The position numbers and the translations under genes were made by a program. Shown in pieces: positions 25,486-37,084 of a stretch of DNA of 64,000 nucleotides. The stretch comes from Latrodectus hesperus (lineage: Eukaryota > Arthropoda > Arachnida > Araneae > Theridiidae), in NCBI GenBank assembly GCA_037975125.1, contig CM075852.1:15760319-15824318 (forward strand), in the 5' to 3' direction. Position 1 is the stretch's first letter; each line of letters begins with the position of its first letter. A model generated the notes under the pieces. The model ran no database searches and was not told the origin of the DNA. It was given only the letters and a program-made list of their open reading frames with translations.

Positions 25486-25770
25486 TTGATCCATCATAGT
25501 ATGGTACCAGAGTCAAAGTCTCGTTCATTTGAACCACAATTTATATACAAAATGGATATTGGAGCAAAATTCTTCTTGAATTCTTACAAAGAATTAAATA
25601 GGAGAATGTATAGGGGCAGTAAGTTAACTTGTAGAGACAAATTAAAATTCAGTAATATCAGAATTGAACCTTCTACATTCAAAAACCTTAAGGACAACTT
25701 TATCAACAATGTTTTATGTTGTTTAAGGACAACTTTATCAACAATGTTACCGCAGTATGATATATTTTAA
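25486..25770 (+). other. 94-codon open frame with internal 35-bp duplication, unassigned
   Basis: The frame encodes a basic peptide (for example KMDIGAKFFLNSYKELNRR) with no family I recognise. Its end contains a 26-bp word starting TTAAGGACAACTTTATC at 25688-25713 and again at 25723-25748, an offset of 35 bp, so a recent small tandem duplication lengthened the frame. It may be a decayed transposon piece; a host gene is unlikely. Confidence 0.2.
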
Positions 25771-26579
25771 GAAAATATATAAAGACCACAATTTTCGGAA
25801 ACGTGACAACTTAATCTAAAAAATTAAAAGGCATGATTTTTTTAGCCTGAAAACATGGCAGAAAAAATGTGTATTTTTAGCCAATTCTAACAGGTTTTGG
25901 TAATTTAAATGTAGTTTAGTCACTAGAAACAATATTATCACAAATTCGTTTTCACATACTATATTGTATGTCATCGACCAATTGTGATACAAAACCAAAA
26001 AAATCCTATTTTTAATTAAAATTTTGAGAAAACCATTTTTTATAGAAACAAATCTTTATATATTGATGTATATGAATTTTTATATCAATCACCAACATTC
26101 ACCAACATTTGAGAATTTGCTTTATTTAAAAGAAATATAAGATTATTTAAGAAATATAATTCATAATTGAGAAAAGGCAAGTAAATCTTAATGTGAAGCA
26201 TGCAAGATAATATTACTAGAGATATTTTTCCGATATAATTTACATGAAACAAAAATTGAATTTATTCATAATAATAATTTTCAATAAAAATCACTTGGAA
26301 ACAATTTTTTGATTAAATTGAAAAGTGGTTCTTTAAAACTAAACAATCATATCTCTTTCTTTTCTTTGGGATTGTGACTTAGATCTAAAAAAATGTAAGT
26401 ATGAGACCTTAACCGACACACATCAGGACTAGGATTAATCTTCGGGAAAAGATGATGTATATATTATCAAAGTTTTTTAAAACAATTTTTTTAAATAAAA
26501 AAGTGAATAGTATCAGAAAGATCTTTCCGGAAATTTTGGGTTACCAACTAGTCTATAATTGTAATGGACAAGTTTAATA
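25771..26579. other. AT-rich, nothing recognised
   Basis: No supported feature. A short CACCAACATT direct repeat lies near 26090-26107. Confidence 0.5.
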
Positions 26580-27060
26580 GACCATTATATTCTTTGAGAC
26601 CATAAATTTCACGCAACTAGTGGGAGTTTGTTGCGTCTAAGTCAGCAAGACGAATGATCTCATACCATTCACGTGACCCTTCCTTTTTTTCTTTATTTGG
26701 TTTTATTTTCAGTCATGTCCCCACCCTGGATATCCAAAAGATTATCGATTTCGATTGAGGGTGTTCTATCCCTCGAGAATTTACTACCAGAAGGGGAGCT
26801 CTTTACGCTGTAGGGTATTAAAGTGACGACACTCCTCCAATGGTGTTAGCTTCCCCTCCCCCTTCTTTTCTTTTTCATCAGAATGCTTCCATTTCTTTTG
26901 ATTCAAGAAAAATATAAATTCTTTCAAGAACATCTGGGACATGCTTTCATTCGATTCCTGCGCATTCGGTATGGGTGATTCAAAGCATAAACTGCGTAGC
27001 TTTTTTTCCCCCACTTTAAAAAAATCATTCGCTTTTCGAATTACGATCAAAAAAAAAAAA
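26580..27060. other. GC-raised island, possible conserved non-coding element
   Basis: Balanced composition with an 88-codon minus-strand open frame at 26784-27050, lysine- and glutamate-rich in the middle (HSDEKEKKGEGK), no domain recognised. It ends in a poly-A run at 27049-27061. Either a non-coding element or an unrecognised exon. Confidence 0.3.
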
Positions 27061-27835
27061 AAGCTTTGCTAGTATAGCTATAGTCTTCTTTCTAAATCTC
27101 AATATTTTTTATTCATCTAAATATTTTCCTATTTTTCCTGGCATAAAACTCAAAAGAACGAATCGTCACTACTCAAAGTTTGCTTCACAAAGTAGCTCTA
27201 TTTATTTTTACTGCGCATAGAATTCCCAAGAAAACAGATCTATCTCTTTGACTTTTGAGATGTTTTCAAATTGGGGAAGTAAAGATATTGCATATGCTAT
27301 TTTTTAAATTAGTTTCTTCGCTCCTCTTATCGACTGGATCAGTTATTTTCCGTTGCCTGGTGATGCAGGGTTACATTTAGTGCTAGCTCTCTTCATTTTG
27401 ATCATTGTATCGAAACAACAAATTCAATTGAGAAATTTTAAGAAATAGAAAAATTAAAACAAGATATGGTTTCAAAGCAGACTGTGAACTTAAATAATTT
27501 TCAATCACTGGCCAAATATCTAGATGAGTGTGTCTCAGTTTATGAATCCATATCTTATAACAAAAAGGAAATTTCCTGCCCAAACCACTAATTTATTATT
27601 TTAGAAGAACTCGGATCACGTTAGTGAGATATAAAGTTTCTTGCAGTTAAAAGTACCGTCATTTCTGAGATTCATTAGGTGTGGAAAAATTATTTTCATT
27701 GAAAAGAAGAGACTGATTTCCATTTTCTAAAGTGATAACTGCGAAATGGTAACATAACGCACATAAAGAGAGATAACTATTTTTTGACACGTGTTTTCTA
27801 TCGGACACATGAGAAATGTGAACAACAAGCAGATA
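27061..27835. other. Moderately AT-rich, nothing recognised
   Basis: Two minus-strand frames of 66 and 73 codons lie here (27383-27583 and 27659-27880). Neither has a recognisable domain and the second runs into a SINE. Confidence 0.4.
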
Positions 27836-28015
27836 TAGGGAACAATTATTGGCGTGGACGATGACTTCAGGCAGGAACAAGAGGGGTGCACTGCATTCTT
27901 TTAAAACGGGGATTCATTTACAGGCAGACTTCATGCCCGGTTTTGCATCCAAGTCTAATTCGGAATTCGAACCCACTAAGAGCCGAGGGTCGTGACCACC
28001 ATACAGGCTGTACTG
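27836..28015 (-). mobile_element. tRNA-derived SINE, family D, partial
   Basis: On the minus strand the head reads CAGCCTGTATGGTGGTCACG (box-A position) and then AGTGGGTTCGAATTCCGA (box B). A short body follows with ACCGGGCATGAAGTC and GTGCACCCCTCTTG. There is no other copy in the window; assignment rests on the promoter-like head. Confidence 0.55.
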
Positions 28016-29820
28016 TGAAATAACTATTCACAAAATTATTTATTTGTGAATGTCTCAAATCAAAAGCATTATCTTAGAAAATTTCTAATTTAAAATATAA
28101 AAAAATTGGATACATTAAAATGATTCAGTTAGATTTATCTACAATCTTAAATAATAATCGATTAAAATCAGCAATAAGGACTGTATTTTAACTTCAGTAC
28201 AAGAAGTTTTACTTTGCTGGAATTTTATATTTACAAAAAACTGGTTAACGTCACAAATGTAAATTGCAATGATAGAAATTCTTAGCAAATTATAAAAAAG
28301 AAATTTCAAAGCTTTGTTTTTGTGAAAAATTTTAAGACTGGTATTCAAATAAAAGTGCAAACTAAAATTATCACCTTTCTATACAGACCGAAAATTTTCT
28401 GTTAGGTGAATACATAGCACTAGTTATTCCAACTAACAATTTGACGCATGGAATTTTCTTTGCAGAGAATTCTTAGTGAAAATATTTTCTGTTAACTATA
28501 ATAAAATTCTGTAAACGGCCAGATTTCTGTTATAACTCGACTAATTCAGTGCAGAATTCAAATTTCTGTACTAAAATTATAGGACAATGGAAAAAAAGCT
28601 TTAGAAATATATTGGTGTGGATGATATAAATAAACATAAACCGCGGCATTCACCATAAATATTCAAAATGTTCATTAAAATGTTGAAAATTATGTATTCA
28701 GTTATATAATTCTCAATCTTCTTAACTTATGTAGTTTTCAAATGAGTTCTTTCCTAAAAAGATATAAATTGAAGTAATTTATTATGCAATTTTACCGTTG
28801 AAAAATTTACAATGTGTTTATTATTTCAAAGAAAAATATCAACATAATATTTCACCAGTATACAGAGAAATAATATGTGATCTCTCTAAATAAACAAAAA
28901 AAGAATAAAAAAATTTTTACAAAGTATAATAATTATGAACCCCATAAGTTAAATTTCAAAAATATAAATTTGAGTTTAGCATTCGCTCGGGAAAAAGAAA
29001 CAGCAATAAGCAAATACTTTGAAATTAAATTTCTCAAATTCTTTTTCTTTATATGAGTTATTTCAAAATATTTTACAGCTATTTTAGTTAGAACGAGAAA
29101 ATAACAATGTGAATTCATTTTATAAGTATACGTATTGTGTGTGTATTTATAAAATAATTTGCATTTCAATTTTACATAGAAAACTTGGAATGTAAGTAAG
29201 TAGACAACATTTATTAATTTTGAAGTGGATAATTTTATAAACATTCATTTATTTTTTAAAAAAGTTTTTAAATGAACTTTTATGAAAATTAAATTTATAA
29301 AAAGTATATTTAAATGAATTCTTCTAAAAAAGATGAGAAATATTTAGCTCTTAATTGAATTGAAAATGTTAGACATTTATATAAAAACGTATTTTTATTC
29401 AAGTTTTGAAAATTATTTTCCGAACAAAACTTTTTGTACGACATTTTATTTTAATCATACTTTGATATGATGTATGAAACTAATTATTTAATATAGGCAC
29501 TTTAATAGAATATTAAGATATCTATGACTTTTTTTGTTTTAAGTAATTACTTTAAAAATATACTTGGAATATCAACGATATTTTATTTAAAACAAAAGAA
29601 TTCGATATTCCAAGAATATCAGCAAATGTTAATAAACATTAGAATGTTTTCCTTCCATAAAAAAGTATTACTTGATATAAATTTTTCTCTTAGTTTTTCA
29701 TATATCTAATTAAATACTGTAGATTTAAGTTTAAAAAATTATAAATTTAAACTTAAAATAGTATAATTTTAATTTTAAATAATAAATAAACTATTATAAA
29801 TTTAAAGTTCCATTTTACAT
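28016..29820. other. Long AT-rich stretch, nothing recognised
   Basis: Small inverted repeats occur near 29561-29612 (CTTGGAATATC with GATATTCCAAG) and 29723-29758. Open frames up to 103 codons (28933-29244, minus) are AT-rich and unsupported. Confidence 0.5.
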
Positions 29821-30260
29821 GACTCATACACTAATACATTTAAAGTTTTATTCCCTTTTCCGTTGCCAATTTATTCTGATAAATTATATCGTTTGACCTG
29901 TTTCCTTTCTCTTACTTCTAACTCTCGGCGATCTTTTCGAATTGAAAGTGAGACTCAGAGAAGTTTATTCCTTTCAGAAAAATATAAAATAATCTGAAAG
30001 TACATTTAGTTACTCGTTATCATTATTTAAGGGCAATTTAAATTTATTTCTCACTTACATTTCCCATCCAATAGAAATTCAAATTTTCCTTTTTTAAAAA
30101 AGAAAATCTCTCTAGTAATCGATTGCAGCTTCATCCAATAGCAGAGATCACCTTGTTCTTTAAATGCCAGACGCCATGCCTACCTAGACATGTCTACAGT
30201 ATTGCAGACATGTCTTATTTATCCACGCATTCACTATTGTCCCGTTTCTCCCACATTCGA
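29821..30260. other. GC-raised island carrying p53-type half-sites
   Basis: Less AT-biased blocks at 29860-29960 and 30110-30260. The second holds the paired decamers listed separately. No open frame of note and no repeat match. Confidence 0.35.
30186..30215. promoter_or_regulatory. Two perfect p53-family half-sites
   Basis: AGACATGTCT occurs at 30186-30195 and again at 30206-30215, separated by a 10-bp spacer. Each decamer matches RRRCWWGYYY exactly and is itself a perfect palindrome. Full p53 response elements are two such half-sites with 0-13 bp between them. The exact repetition suggests a real binding site; whether it is used, and by which gene, cannot be seen here. Confidence 0.4.
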
Positions 30261-31305
30261 AAATGCACCTGTGAAATAACTGTATTTCTGAATTAATTAT
30301 TCACCTCGCTGAATCAATTGAATATCAGATAAAGAAATTCTGTTTTGACGACTTCTTTCATCTTAATTATAAACCACGGTAATGAAATAAGCTATTTAAA
30401 GATTCAACGTCTCTAGAAAACAATGGAATTTATTATAAGCCGTTTTTTATCTTGATTAATTTCTCGGAATCTGTGAATTCCAAGGCTTAAAATTACATTT
30501 TAGAATGTTTTTTTTAATCGTAAGAAAGAGATGTATTTCTGTCTGCAATTATATTTTTCCTACATTTTTGAGATAAAAAAAAGTTTTTCTGAAAAGTCTT
30601 GTCATTTTATATAAATCAAACAAATTTAGACATCAAAAATTGCAAATGACATGCGATATTATGTTATGTCGTATCTAGCTGCTAAATGTGCCGTCACTGA
30701 AAAAAGTTGTAAAGGAGGAAACATTTCAACTTGTACTTTGGGTGAATCCATATTTGGTCACAAGATTGAATACTGTTTCCAGCCGAAATATAGAATCATT
30801 AATTCATTCAATGTAAGAAATGTATTTTGTTTTCTTTGTATTTAGAAATAATTTATTTATTTGACAAGTTTAAAAGTTTCATTTTGTAATAATTAAGAAA
30901 AAAGTCAACTTGAATTCAAATTGGAATATGCTGAAATTCATAAACCTTTGAAAATCCGATATGACTTATTATTAATCTTTAAACTCATGATTAAAATTTT
31001 TTGGGTGAAATTAAATTGATATTATAAAATAAAGAAAAAATAATGTTTCATAGTTAAAATTACTGATATGTTACTGGGTGATAAAATTAATTTGAATTAA
31101 TTATAAAAAATATTTTACATCAAAAATAATGATGTATAAGAATTTGTTTGATTCAATTTAAGTAATTTTACAAATCAAATAAAAATGTACGTGACAATTA
31201 GAAAAAAATCATAATTTGAATTTAATATAAAAACATTAGTTTCTTAAATCCTAATCATAAATAGATTTGTGTTGTACAGAAATATTTTTATGCAAATTTC
31301 ATCAC
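30261..31305. other. AT-rich, nothing recognised
   Basis: A 64-codon plus-strand frame at 30651-30845 contains several cysteines but no known domain. Confidence 0.45.
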
Positions 31306-32539
31306 TTAAAACTAATCATACCATAACGGGTCAAATGACCCATTTTGAACTTTTGCATTGATAATGCACGTATTATCTTATTACTTCTCCAAATTTAACT
31401 TACTGACTTTTTCTGACTAATTAAGTCTACTGTTCTTATACTATTTTTATAATTTTTTGTTTTGTTTATTTTGAGTAATAACTGTCGTATACCGTTGTCT
31501 ACCACATCGGGTCATTTGACCCGGAGAACATTTTTTTTGTTTTATAAGCTTATCAATACATATTGCTTATCTTATTGTATTCAGTAAACTGCAAATGTAT
31601 GCAAAGACTGTTACGTAAAGTAGTTCAATCAAAATAGCTGAGAATAATTCAAGAAAATATAAAAATTTTAGATTGAAACTAGATTTTTGTGTAAAAAAGT
31701 TAGCAAAAAAAGAAAAGTTTAGTACATAGTTTTTATTTTATTTTGATAGCTTTATTAGTAATACAGGTAACTATTTACCCATAAAATGTCGAAACGAACG
31801 AGAGAGTCCAAATTCTTAGAAGATACAAATGATATTGGAGAAAAGTTTTCGGAAATCGGTGAAGATGAATTTTCTGAAAACGAAGATATATTGGTTACAA
31901 ACGAAAATGAGTCTGAAACTGTTTCATATTACAATAAAACGAAATTTGGTGTAGACATGACCGATCAAATGGCGAGGAAATTTACTGCAAAGTCTAAGTC
32001 TTGCAGATGGCCACTCCAAGTTTTTTTCAATATCCTTGATTTAGCTGGTATAAATTTAGCTGGTCAGGAGATAATATCTCGAGACAAGATTTTTTACTCC
32101 AGCTAGCAGTAGAACTTGACGACGATTTTCGAGTTGCCCGTGAACAACCAAAAGAAAAAGCAAATACTAAACGATCGTTGCCTAACCCTGTTACAGATTC
32201 TAATAAACGTAAGAGGTGTCAAATAGGATACTGCAAAGAGAATAAAACTAATAAAATTTGCTCCAATTGTAAAAAAATTGTTTGCGGGAAATGTGCGACG
32301 GAAACACTTATGCGTAAAAAATGTGATGTATAAAAACAACTCTTATTTTTTGCGTTTGAAATAGAAATTGTAAAAATACTATTTCATATAATTATAATAC
32401 ATATTTTATTATCATTATATTTTTATTTCCTTTCCAACATCCATATTTCATACATAAAAGTAGGAAACGTAAATTTCGGGTCATTTGACCCGCTATGGTA
32501 AACTAGGTATCTAATAAGTGTTAGTATGATTAGTGTTAA
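31306..32539 (+). mobile_element. Internally deleted piggyBac element with TTAA target sites
   Basis: TTAA at 31306-31309 and 32536-32539 flank a 1226-bp element. Outer inverted repeats are AACTAATCATA (31310-31320) and its near-complement TATGATTAGTG (32525-32535). Inner inverted repeats at 31321-31341 and 32478-32498 contain GGGTCAAATGACCC. The inner repeat abuts the outer one on the left but is 26 bp away on the right. Asymmetric outer and inner repeats with a longer right spacer are typical of piggyBac elements. A third copy of the palindrome lies at 31508-31523. The transposase gene inside is broken (separate entry). Confidence 0.92.
31786..32333 (+). pseudogene. piggyBac transposase, deleted and frameshifted
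   Basis: The ATG at 31786 opens a 106-codon frame. Its acidic N-terminal part (KFSEIGEDEFSENED) joins abruptly, after NESETVS, to YYNKTKFGVDMTDQMARK and CRWPLQVFFNILDLAGIN, sequence diagnostic of the C-terminal side of the piggyBac DDE domain. Most of the catalytic domain is therefore deleted. A one-base shift near 32088 ends this frame at 32104. In the next frame the C-terminal region continues to a stop at 32331-32333, with a cysteine-rich zinc-binding domain of piggyBac type (CQIGYC, CSNC, CGKC). Known family members cut and paste at TTAA. This copy cannot encode an active enzyme but keeps both ends and might have been moved in trans. Confidence 0.93.
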
Positions 32540-33329
32540 ACATCATATTTTAGTGAATTATCTAAAGATAGTAAGTTGTGGTTAACATTGTATCCTTTCG
32601 TTTAAATAGTTCATTGATTTTTGCAGTAATTGAAATTAACATTTGTTAATTTGGATCCAGTTCTATTTTTAAAGTAAAAAAAAAATTATCATAGAATTAC
32701 CAGAAAATTCAAAATTTAATAAATATAATCTCACACAGATAAACGATAATATTCTTCTAATAAATTCACTAAAACAATAGCTGTTGTTTGTACATTTATA
32801 TTTATATTAGTTTTTAATGGAAAGCTGTGTGTTTGTGTTTTCAAAATAGAGCTTTGCTAAACATTATGAAAAACGCTTAATTACTTAATGCAATTCCAAA
32901 GGATCAACTTTAAATATAGAAGTAAATGCTGTAAGATATTAAAAGAAAAATGAAAAAAATGAAAAAGGTATAACAATTGACAAATATTTTACAAATGCAT
33001 ATCATTGTTACCCATTCACTTAATTCAGATTTTAAAAATGAATTTCCATATTAAACTACAATTCTCACTTATTTCATGGTTTTAGCATCGTAAGAAAAAT
33101 TTCATTTCACAGTAATTTTAAAATACGAAGCATTTTAAGTTTTATAAAAAGTCAGATTATAAAATTAATTTTAATAAATTAGCAATAGTTTTTCGCGTGT
33201 GCTTTTAGTGTAATGTTATAATTCCCTACATACTGTTAAAAAAACAAATTTTAAACAAAATTTCACTTGTATTGATTGATAATGTATGGAGCATAAACAT
33301 TAATGTAAAGAAAATCTTATTGGCAGCAT
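32540..33329. other. AT-rich, nothing recognised
   Basis: No supported feature. Confidence 0.5.
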
Positions 33330-33850
33330 AAGCTTTAATTGTTACCATGTTCCAAAGCTTGTTTTTATGCTAATGCACAAATCAGTAATTTTTGGCGTGA
33401 GTTCTTGTAATTTCATATGCAGTAATTTTGCATTTATATCAGATAATGCGTATCTTAAGAATAAGGAACATTCAGTGTGGCACACAATGGAGACACGTGA
33501 CTGTTTGGAATGACTGGCATCGGAGGCCCACATTGGAAGGGCCCCATCATTGTTTAGAAATAAAGAGCTCATAAAAGGAGTCTAAAATGGCAGCAATTTT
33601 CAGACGTCCTCCTATTTACAGCTTGGCACAGATTGTCGGTTTCGATTATACGTGGAATTTTCCTTTCAAAATGCTTGCCTAGAATTCCGAAGAAAAGAAT
33701 TCGCATCCGAAACGTCGTATTGTCTCCCCTTCTCTAGGAAGAAGATAAGAAGCGCGTATTTGCATGATTTCCCTTTACTGTGCCCTCCTCTTAATGACGT
33801 TCATCTAGTTTTTCGCTTAACAAGATTTCAAATAATCGTTTTCATTCTGT
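33330..33850. other. GC-raised island, possible conserved non-coding element
   Basis: Balanced composition with words such as CATCGGAGGCCCACATTGG and GGCAGCAATTTTCAGACG. Short open frames lie on both strands (76 codons minus at 33342, 66 codons plus at 33652), without domains. No repeat match in the window. Confidence 0.35.
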
Positions 33851-34630
33851 GATAACTCCATCTTTTGTTCTTTGAAATTAAGACAATTAGGAAATTTGAA
33901 GCCAAATGCATTTTCTTTTTCCAAATCATCACATCGAAAATTGAGCCAATTGTAAAACAATTGAAATAAGAAATATTTAATTTTTATTACTTTGATTTTG
34001 TTAATAGTTATTAATATTTCAGATATTCTTTCTGGAAAAACAAATTTGTTGCTTTATTTGGGGAACCATATAAAATTTCTTAGTTCCAATTGCGGATACA
34101 TTATTTTTTGCGAAAAATTTTTGTTTTCAATATTCTTCCATTAAAATATGTTTTAATAAGGAGTTATTTAAATCTCTTTTATTTTTATTTAATTATTTTA
34201 TTTGTATCATTTTTTTACTTACGCTTTTATTCTATTTAACCTATTTTTCCCCTCTTACGTGGTTATTAAAAAGGAATTAATATTCCTCAACGTTGCTTCA
34301 ACGTTTTTCTTATAAAAAATTCCAAAAAATGCTTCCAGGTTTTTTATCATAAGCTAATTTTCTTATATTTTTTTCCCATCATTGAGACTACTCTTCGATG
34401 ATAGTCTTAAGAAGTCTTTCAGAGAATATAGTAATATGATTTTCGTACATACATATCACAAATGACTAAATATTTATAATGAATTGTAACTATAAAAAAT
34501 ATAAACTTACTAAAGACATATTAGTTGTTTCGTGATATTTATTCCCCATTTTGAAAATGAATGAAATTTATAAATATTTTAATCTATATTAAATTAATGA
34601 TAAAATTTTATTTTCAAAAAAGCAAAAATA
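33851..34630. other. AT-rich, nothing recognised
   Basis: No supported feature. Confidence 0.5.
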
Positions 34631-34853
34631 TGGTAAAAATTTACAATCGTGTACCCCTTGGTTCTTTGGCGATTTTTTAACGTCAAGATAGGCCCCAAAA
34701 TGTGATAACCAAGATGGTCACTACACAAAAGCTATGCTAATATTAGATTATCTAGTTTACCAGAAATTAAATTTTATCGCCAAGATATGTCGCCAAATTT
34801 TTCGCCAAACCAAAGAGTATCCGATTTTACACCAGACCCCCCAAAATACATAT
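34631..34853 (-). mobile_element. MITE-like repeat (family M), copy 1
   Basis: The reverse complement matches 53872-54083. Shared landmarks are GGTGT(A/G)AAATCGGATA, TTGGTTT, TTTAATTTCTGGTAA, TAGCTTTTGTGTAG, ACCATCTTG, AATCGCCAAAGAA and ATTGTAAATTTTTACCA. The two ends of each copy are imperfect inverted repeats of roughly 35 bp built around CTTTGGTT..TTTGGCGA. There is no coding capacity. It looks like a non-autonomous DNA transposon; the parent superfamily and target duplication are not clear. Confidence 0.75.
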
Positions 34854-35269
34854 GATGATATGTATTTATTTTTATATTAATACATTGTTTGTTATCCTTT
34901 TAACTGCATTTTTTTGACCTCGTAAATCACGCTGAACCATATGAAATATTAAATTTAGAATTAAATCTGTTATTTAATAATATTAGAACCTGAATGGTAT
35001 TATATTTAAAAAGCAGACAGTGCTATAAAATTATGGTATTTTTAAGATTCTTTATTCTAATTCTGTGTATTATTTATGAAATTATATTTCTGAAAAGAAA
35101 TAAATACTTACGTCTCACTGAAATCAGGTATTGAGAAAAAATAGTTTTACCTTATAAATTTATGAAAAGTTGAGATTTTTTACTTCCTTGCTGAAAATAA
35201 TCATTATTTAAGACAAATTCCATGCTTAATGATATAATTTCAGGATTTTAGTGAAGGGCAATTTCGTAA
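34854..35269. other. AT-rich, nothing recognised
   Basis: No supported feature. Confidence 0.5.
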
Positions 35270-35830
35270 ACCTGTTCAGAATATTACCAGCTTTATTAGA
35301 TTAAGGAAGCATTTTACAAACACAAGGCCATGCCTGTTAATAAAGTATAAAGTTATCATACTTTTTAAATGAAAATGCATCTCCTCGGAATTTTCATATG
35401 AAAGTAAATTTCGACTCTCTCCACCGCTGATACTGCCGTTGGCGAACATTTTACCAAACAAAAGTGAAAACCTCTTTTGACGCTCTTCTGTTTCAAGTAA
35501 TAACCTACTTTCTCATTCGGGTGCACTTAAAAGGCGTGACCATATGGATCCTGGAGAATTCTTTAGTGGGATGCGTGAAAATGGTTTCCCGGAGACTCTC
35601 AGAGGCACGTAAATCGTGTTTACGATGAAGCTTTTGTCTCGCATCGAAACCCCACTCTGCTTAAGATATTCAACTGGAAATGAAACTTCAGACTCAACGA
35701 GATAAAAGCTTTTACTGGGTTTTTGAAAATAGAGTCTGGTAATGTCCTTTTCGCCAACAGAACCATTTCGATCCATTTCCAGAAGACATATTCGGCCTCT
35801 TGCCTATGAATTTTTGCATTTTATGTATGC
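35270..35830. other. GC-raised island, possible conserved non-coding element
   Basis: Balanced composition with two minus-strand frames (61 codons at 35276 and 87 codons at 35513). The second is lysine- and serine-containing with no known domain. No repeat match. Could be an enhancer or unrecognised exons. Confidence 0.3.
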
Positions 35831-36099
35831 TATCCCTTATTGATTTTGTACACATTTGATGGATATATTCTTAAGAAGAATAAAAGTACTTGTTGCGTAA
35901 TTATTTTTTACTCGTGTTTATCTCTTGATGATAAATATTTCCATGAAAATGAATAATGTAAAAACATATTTTATCTATAGAAGGGGAGCTAAAGTAATTC
36001 GTAAGCTCGCCTATTTTGGAATTTAACAAAGTGTATTAACTTAATTAAAAAAATGAAAGAATATTAAAATTTCTTAACATTGTTTTTAAACTAAACGTG
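35831..36099. other. AT-rich, nothing recognised
   Basis: No supported feature. Confidence 0.5.
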
Positions 36100-36366
36100 T
36101 GGCATGACAGCCAAAGTGGGCCAAGGCCTGCAGTGACCATATCTATTTTCCAAACCGAAGGATCTGGGGTGCGAACCATATGTCCTATTTAGGTGGTTAG
36201 CCTAACGCGAAACTCACAGTATCTAGTTCCCAAGCAAACCTAGTATTCTGTTTATCGCCGCACTGAGAGGATGAAAGGCTGAGTCGACCTTGCTCGGCCC
36301 GAGGACTGAACCTAAGACCTTTGCCTTGGTAGCTCGAAGCGCTACCTCTAAGCCATTGGGCTTCTA
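36100..36366 (-). mobile_element. tRNA-derived SINE, family A, copy 3 (inverted)
   Basis: On the minus strand the head is well kept: GCCCAATGGCTTAGAGGTAG (box A) and AGGTTCAGTCCTCGGGC (box B). The family A body follows: AAGGTCGACTCAGCC, TTTCATCCTCTCAGTG, GATAAAC, TTTCGCGTTAGGCTAACC, CCTTCGGTTTGGAAAA, CACTGCAGGCCTTGG and GGCTGTCATGCCACA. The accidental 67-codon frame inside is not a gene. Confidence 0.87.
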
Positions 36367-37084
36367 ATGTTCTTTTTAAAAACTTTAACATTATATTCAA
36401 CTATGTAAACATTATGCGTAATATATTATTACTTGTTTATGTTATATATTTTATTAAATTAAAATATAGTCTTTCCACTATGGTAATTTTAATATATTAA
36501 TATACTTTTTAACATAGTTATTCTTAATAGGTTAAAAAGAAGACAAATTTTACAGTTGATTAATTGTTTGATAAGTTCTTTGCATGATTCAGTTTTCTTT
36601 TTAACTATAAATTGTATTTATATGTCTTTAATTATTGCTTATAAATGTAATTGAATGTCTGATGAATGATTGAAATTTTTTTAATTGTTTACGGTTGTGA
36701 CAACACATTAAAAAGTTTGAAAATTTCATTTCTAATTGATCTAACTACGATTGGTATCATTATCTGTGCTTGGTGAAAATTTTAATAGTCAGTGATTCTT
36801 GGTTGATGGTAAGAGTTAATGAAATGTATTTTATAAATCTACTGTAAAAAAATTTTGTGCTGCATTACAGATAATTAAAATGAGCTCACGAGAACAATTA
36901 GTTCCAATGAACTCGTTATTTAATATTTGATAAAAAAATAATAAATAAAAGTTTTGGGAAAATCATTTTTCAAGAAGCTCAAAATTATTCATAGCAAAAC
37001 AAATCCTTTTATTTGCACTTTTATTTTTATTTTGAGCAAGAGAGAACTAGTATATTTTAAGTTCTTGACAGTGATATGAATTTA
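36367..37084. other. AT-rich, nothing recognised
   Basis: No supported feature. Confidence 0.5.

Noticed and set aside
28933..29244. 103-codon minus frame
   Set aside because: AT-rich codons only (Lys, Asn, Phe, Ile, Tyr), with no composition shift from the background.
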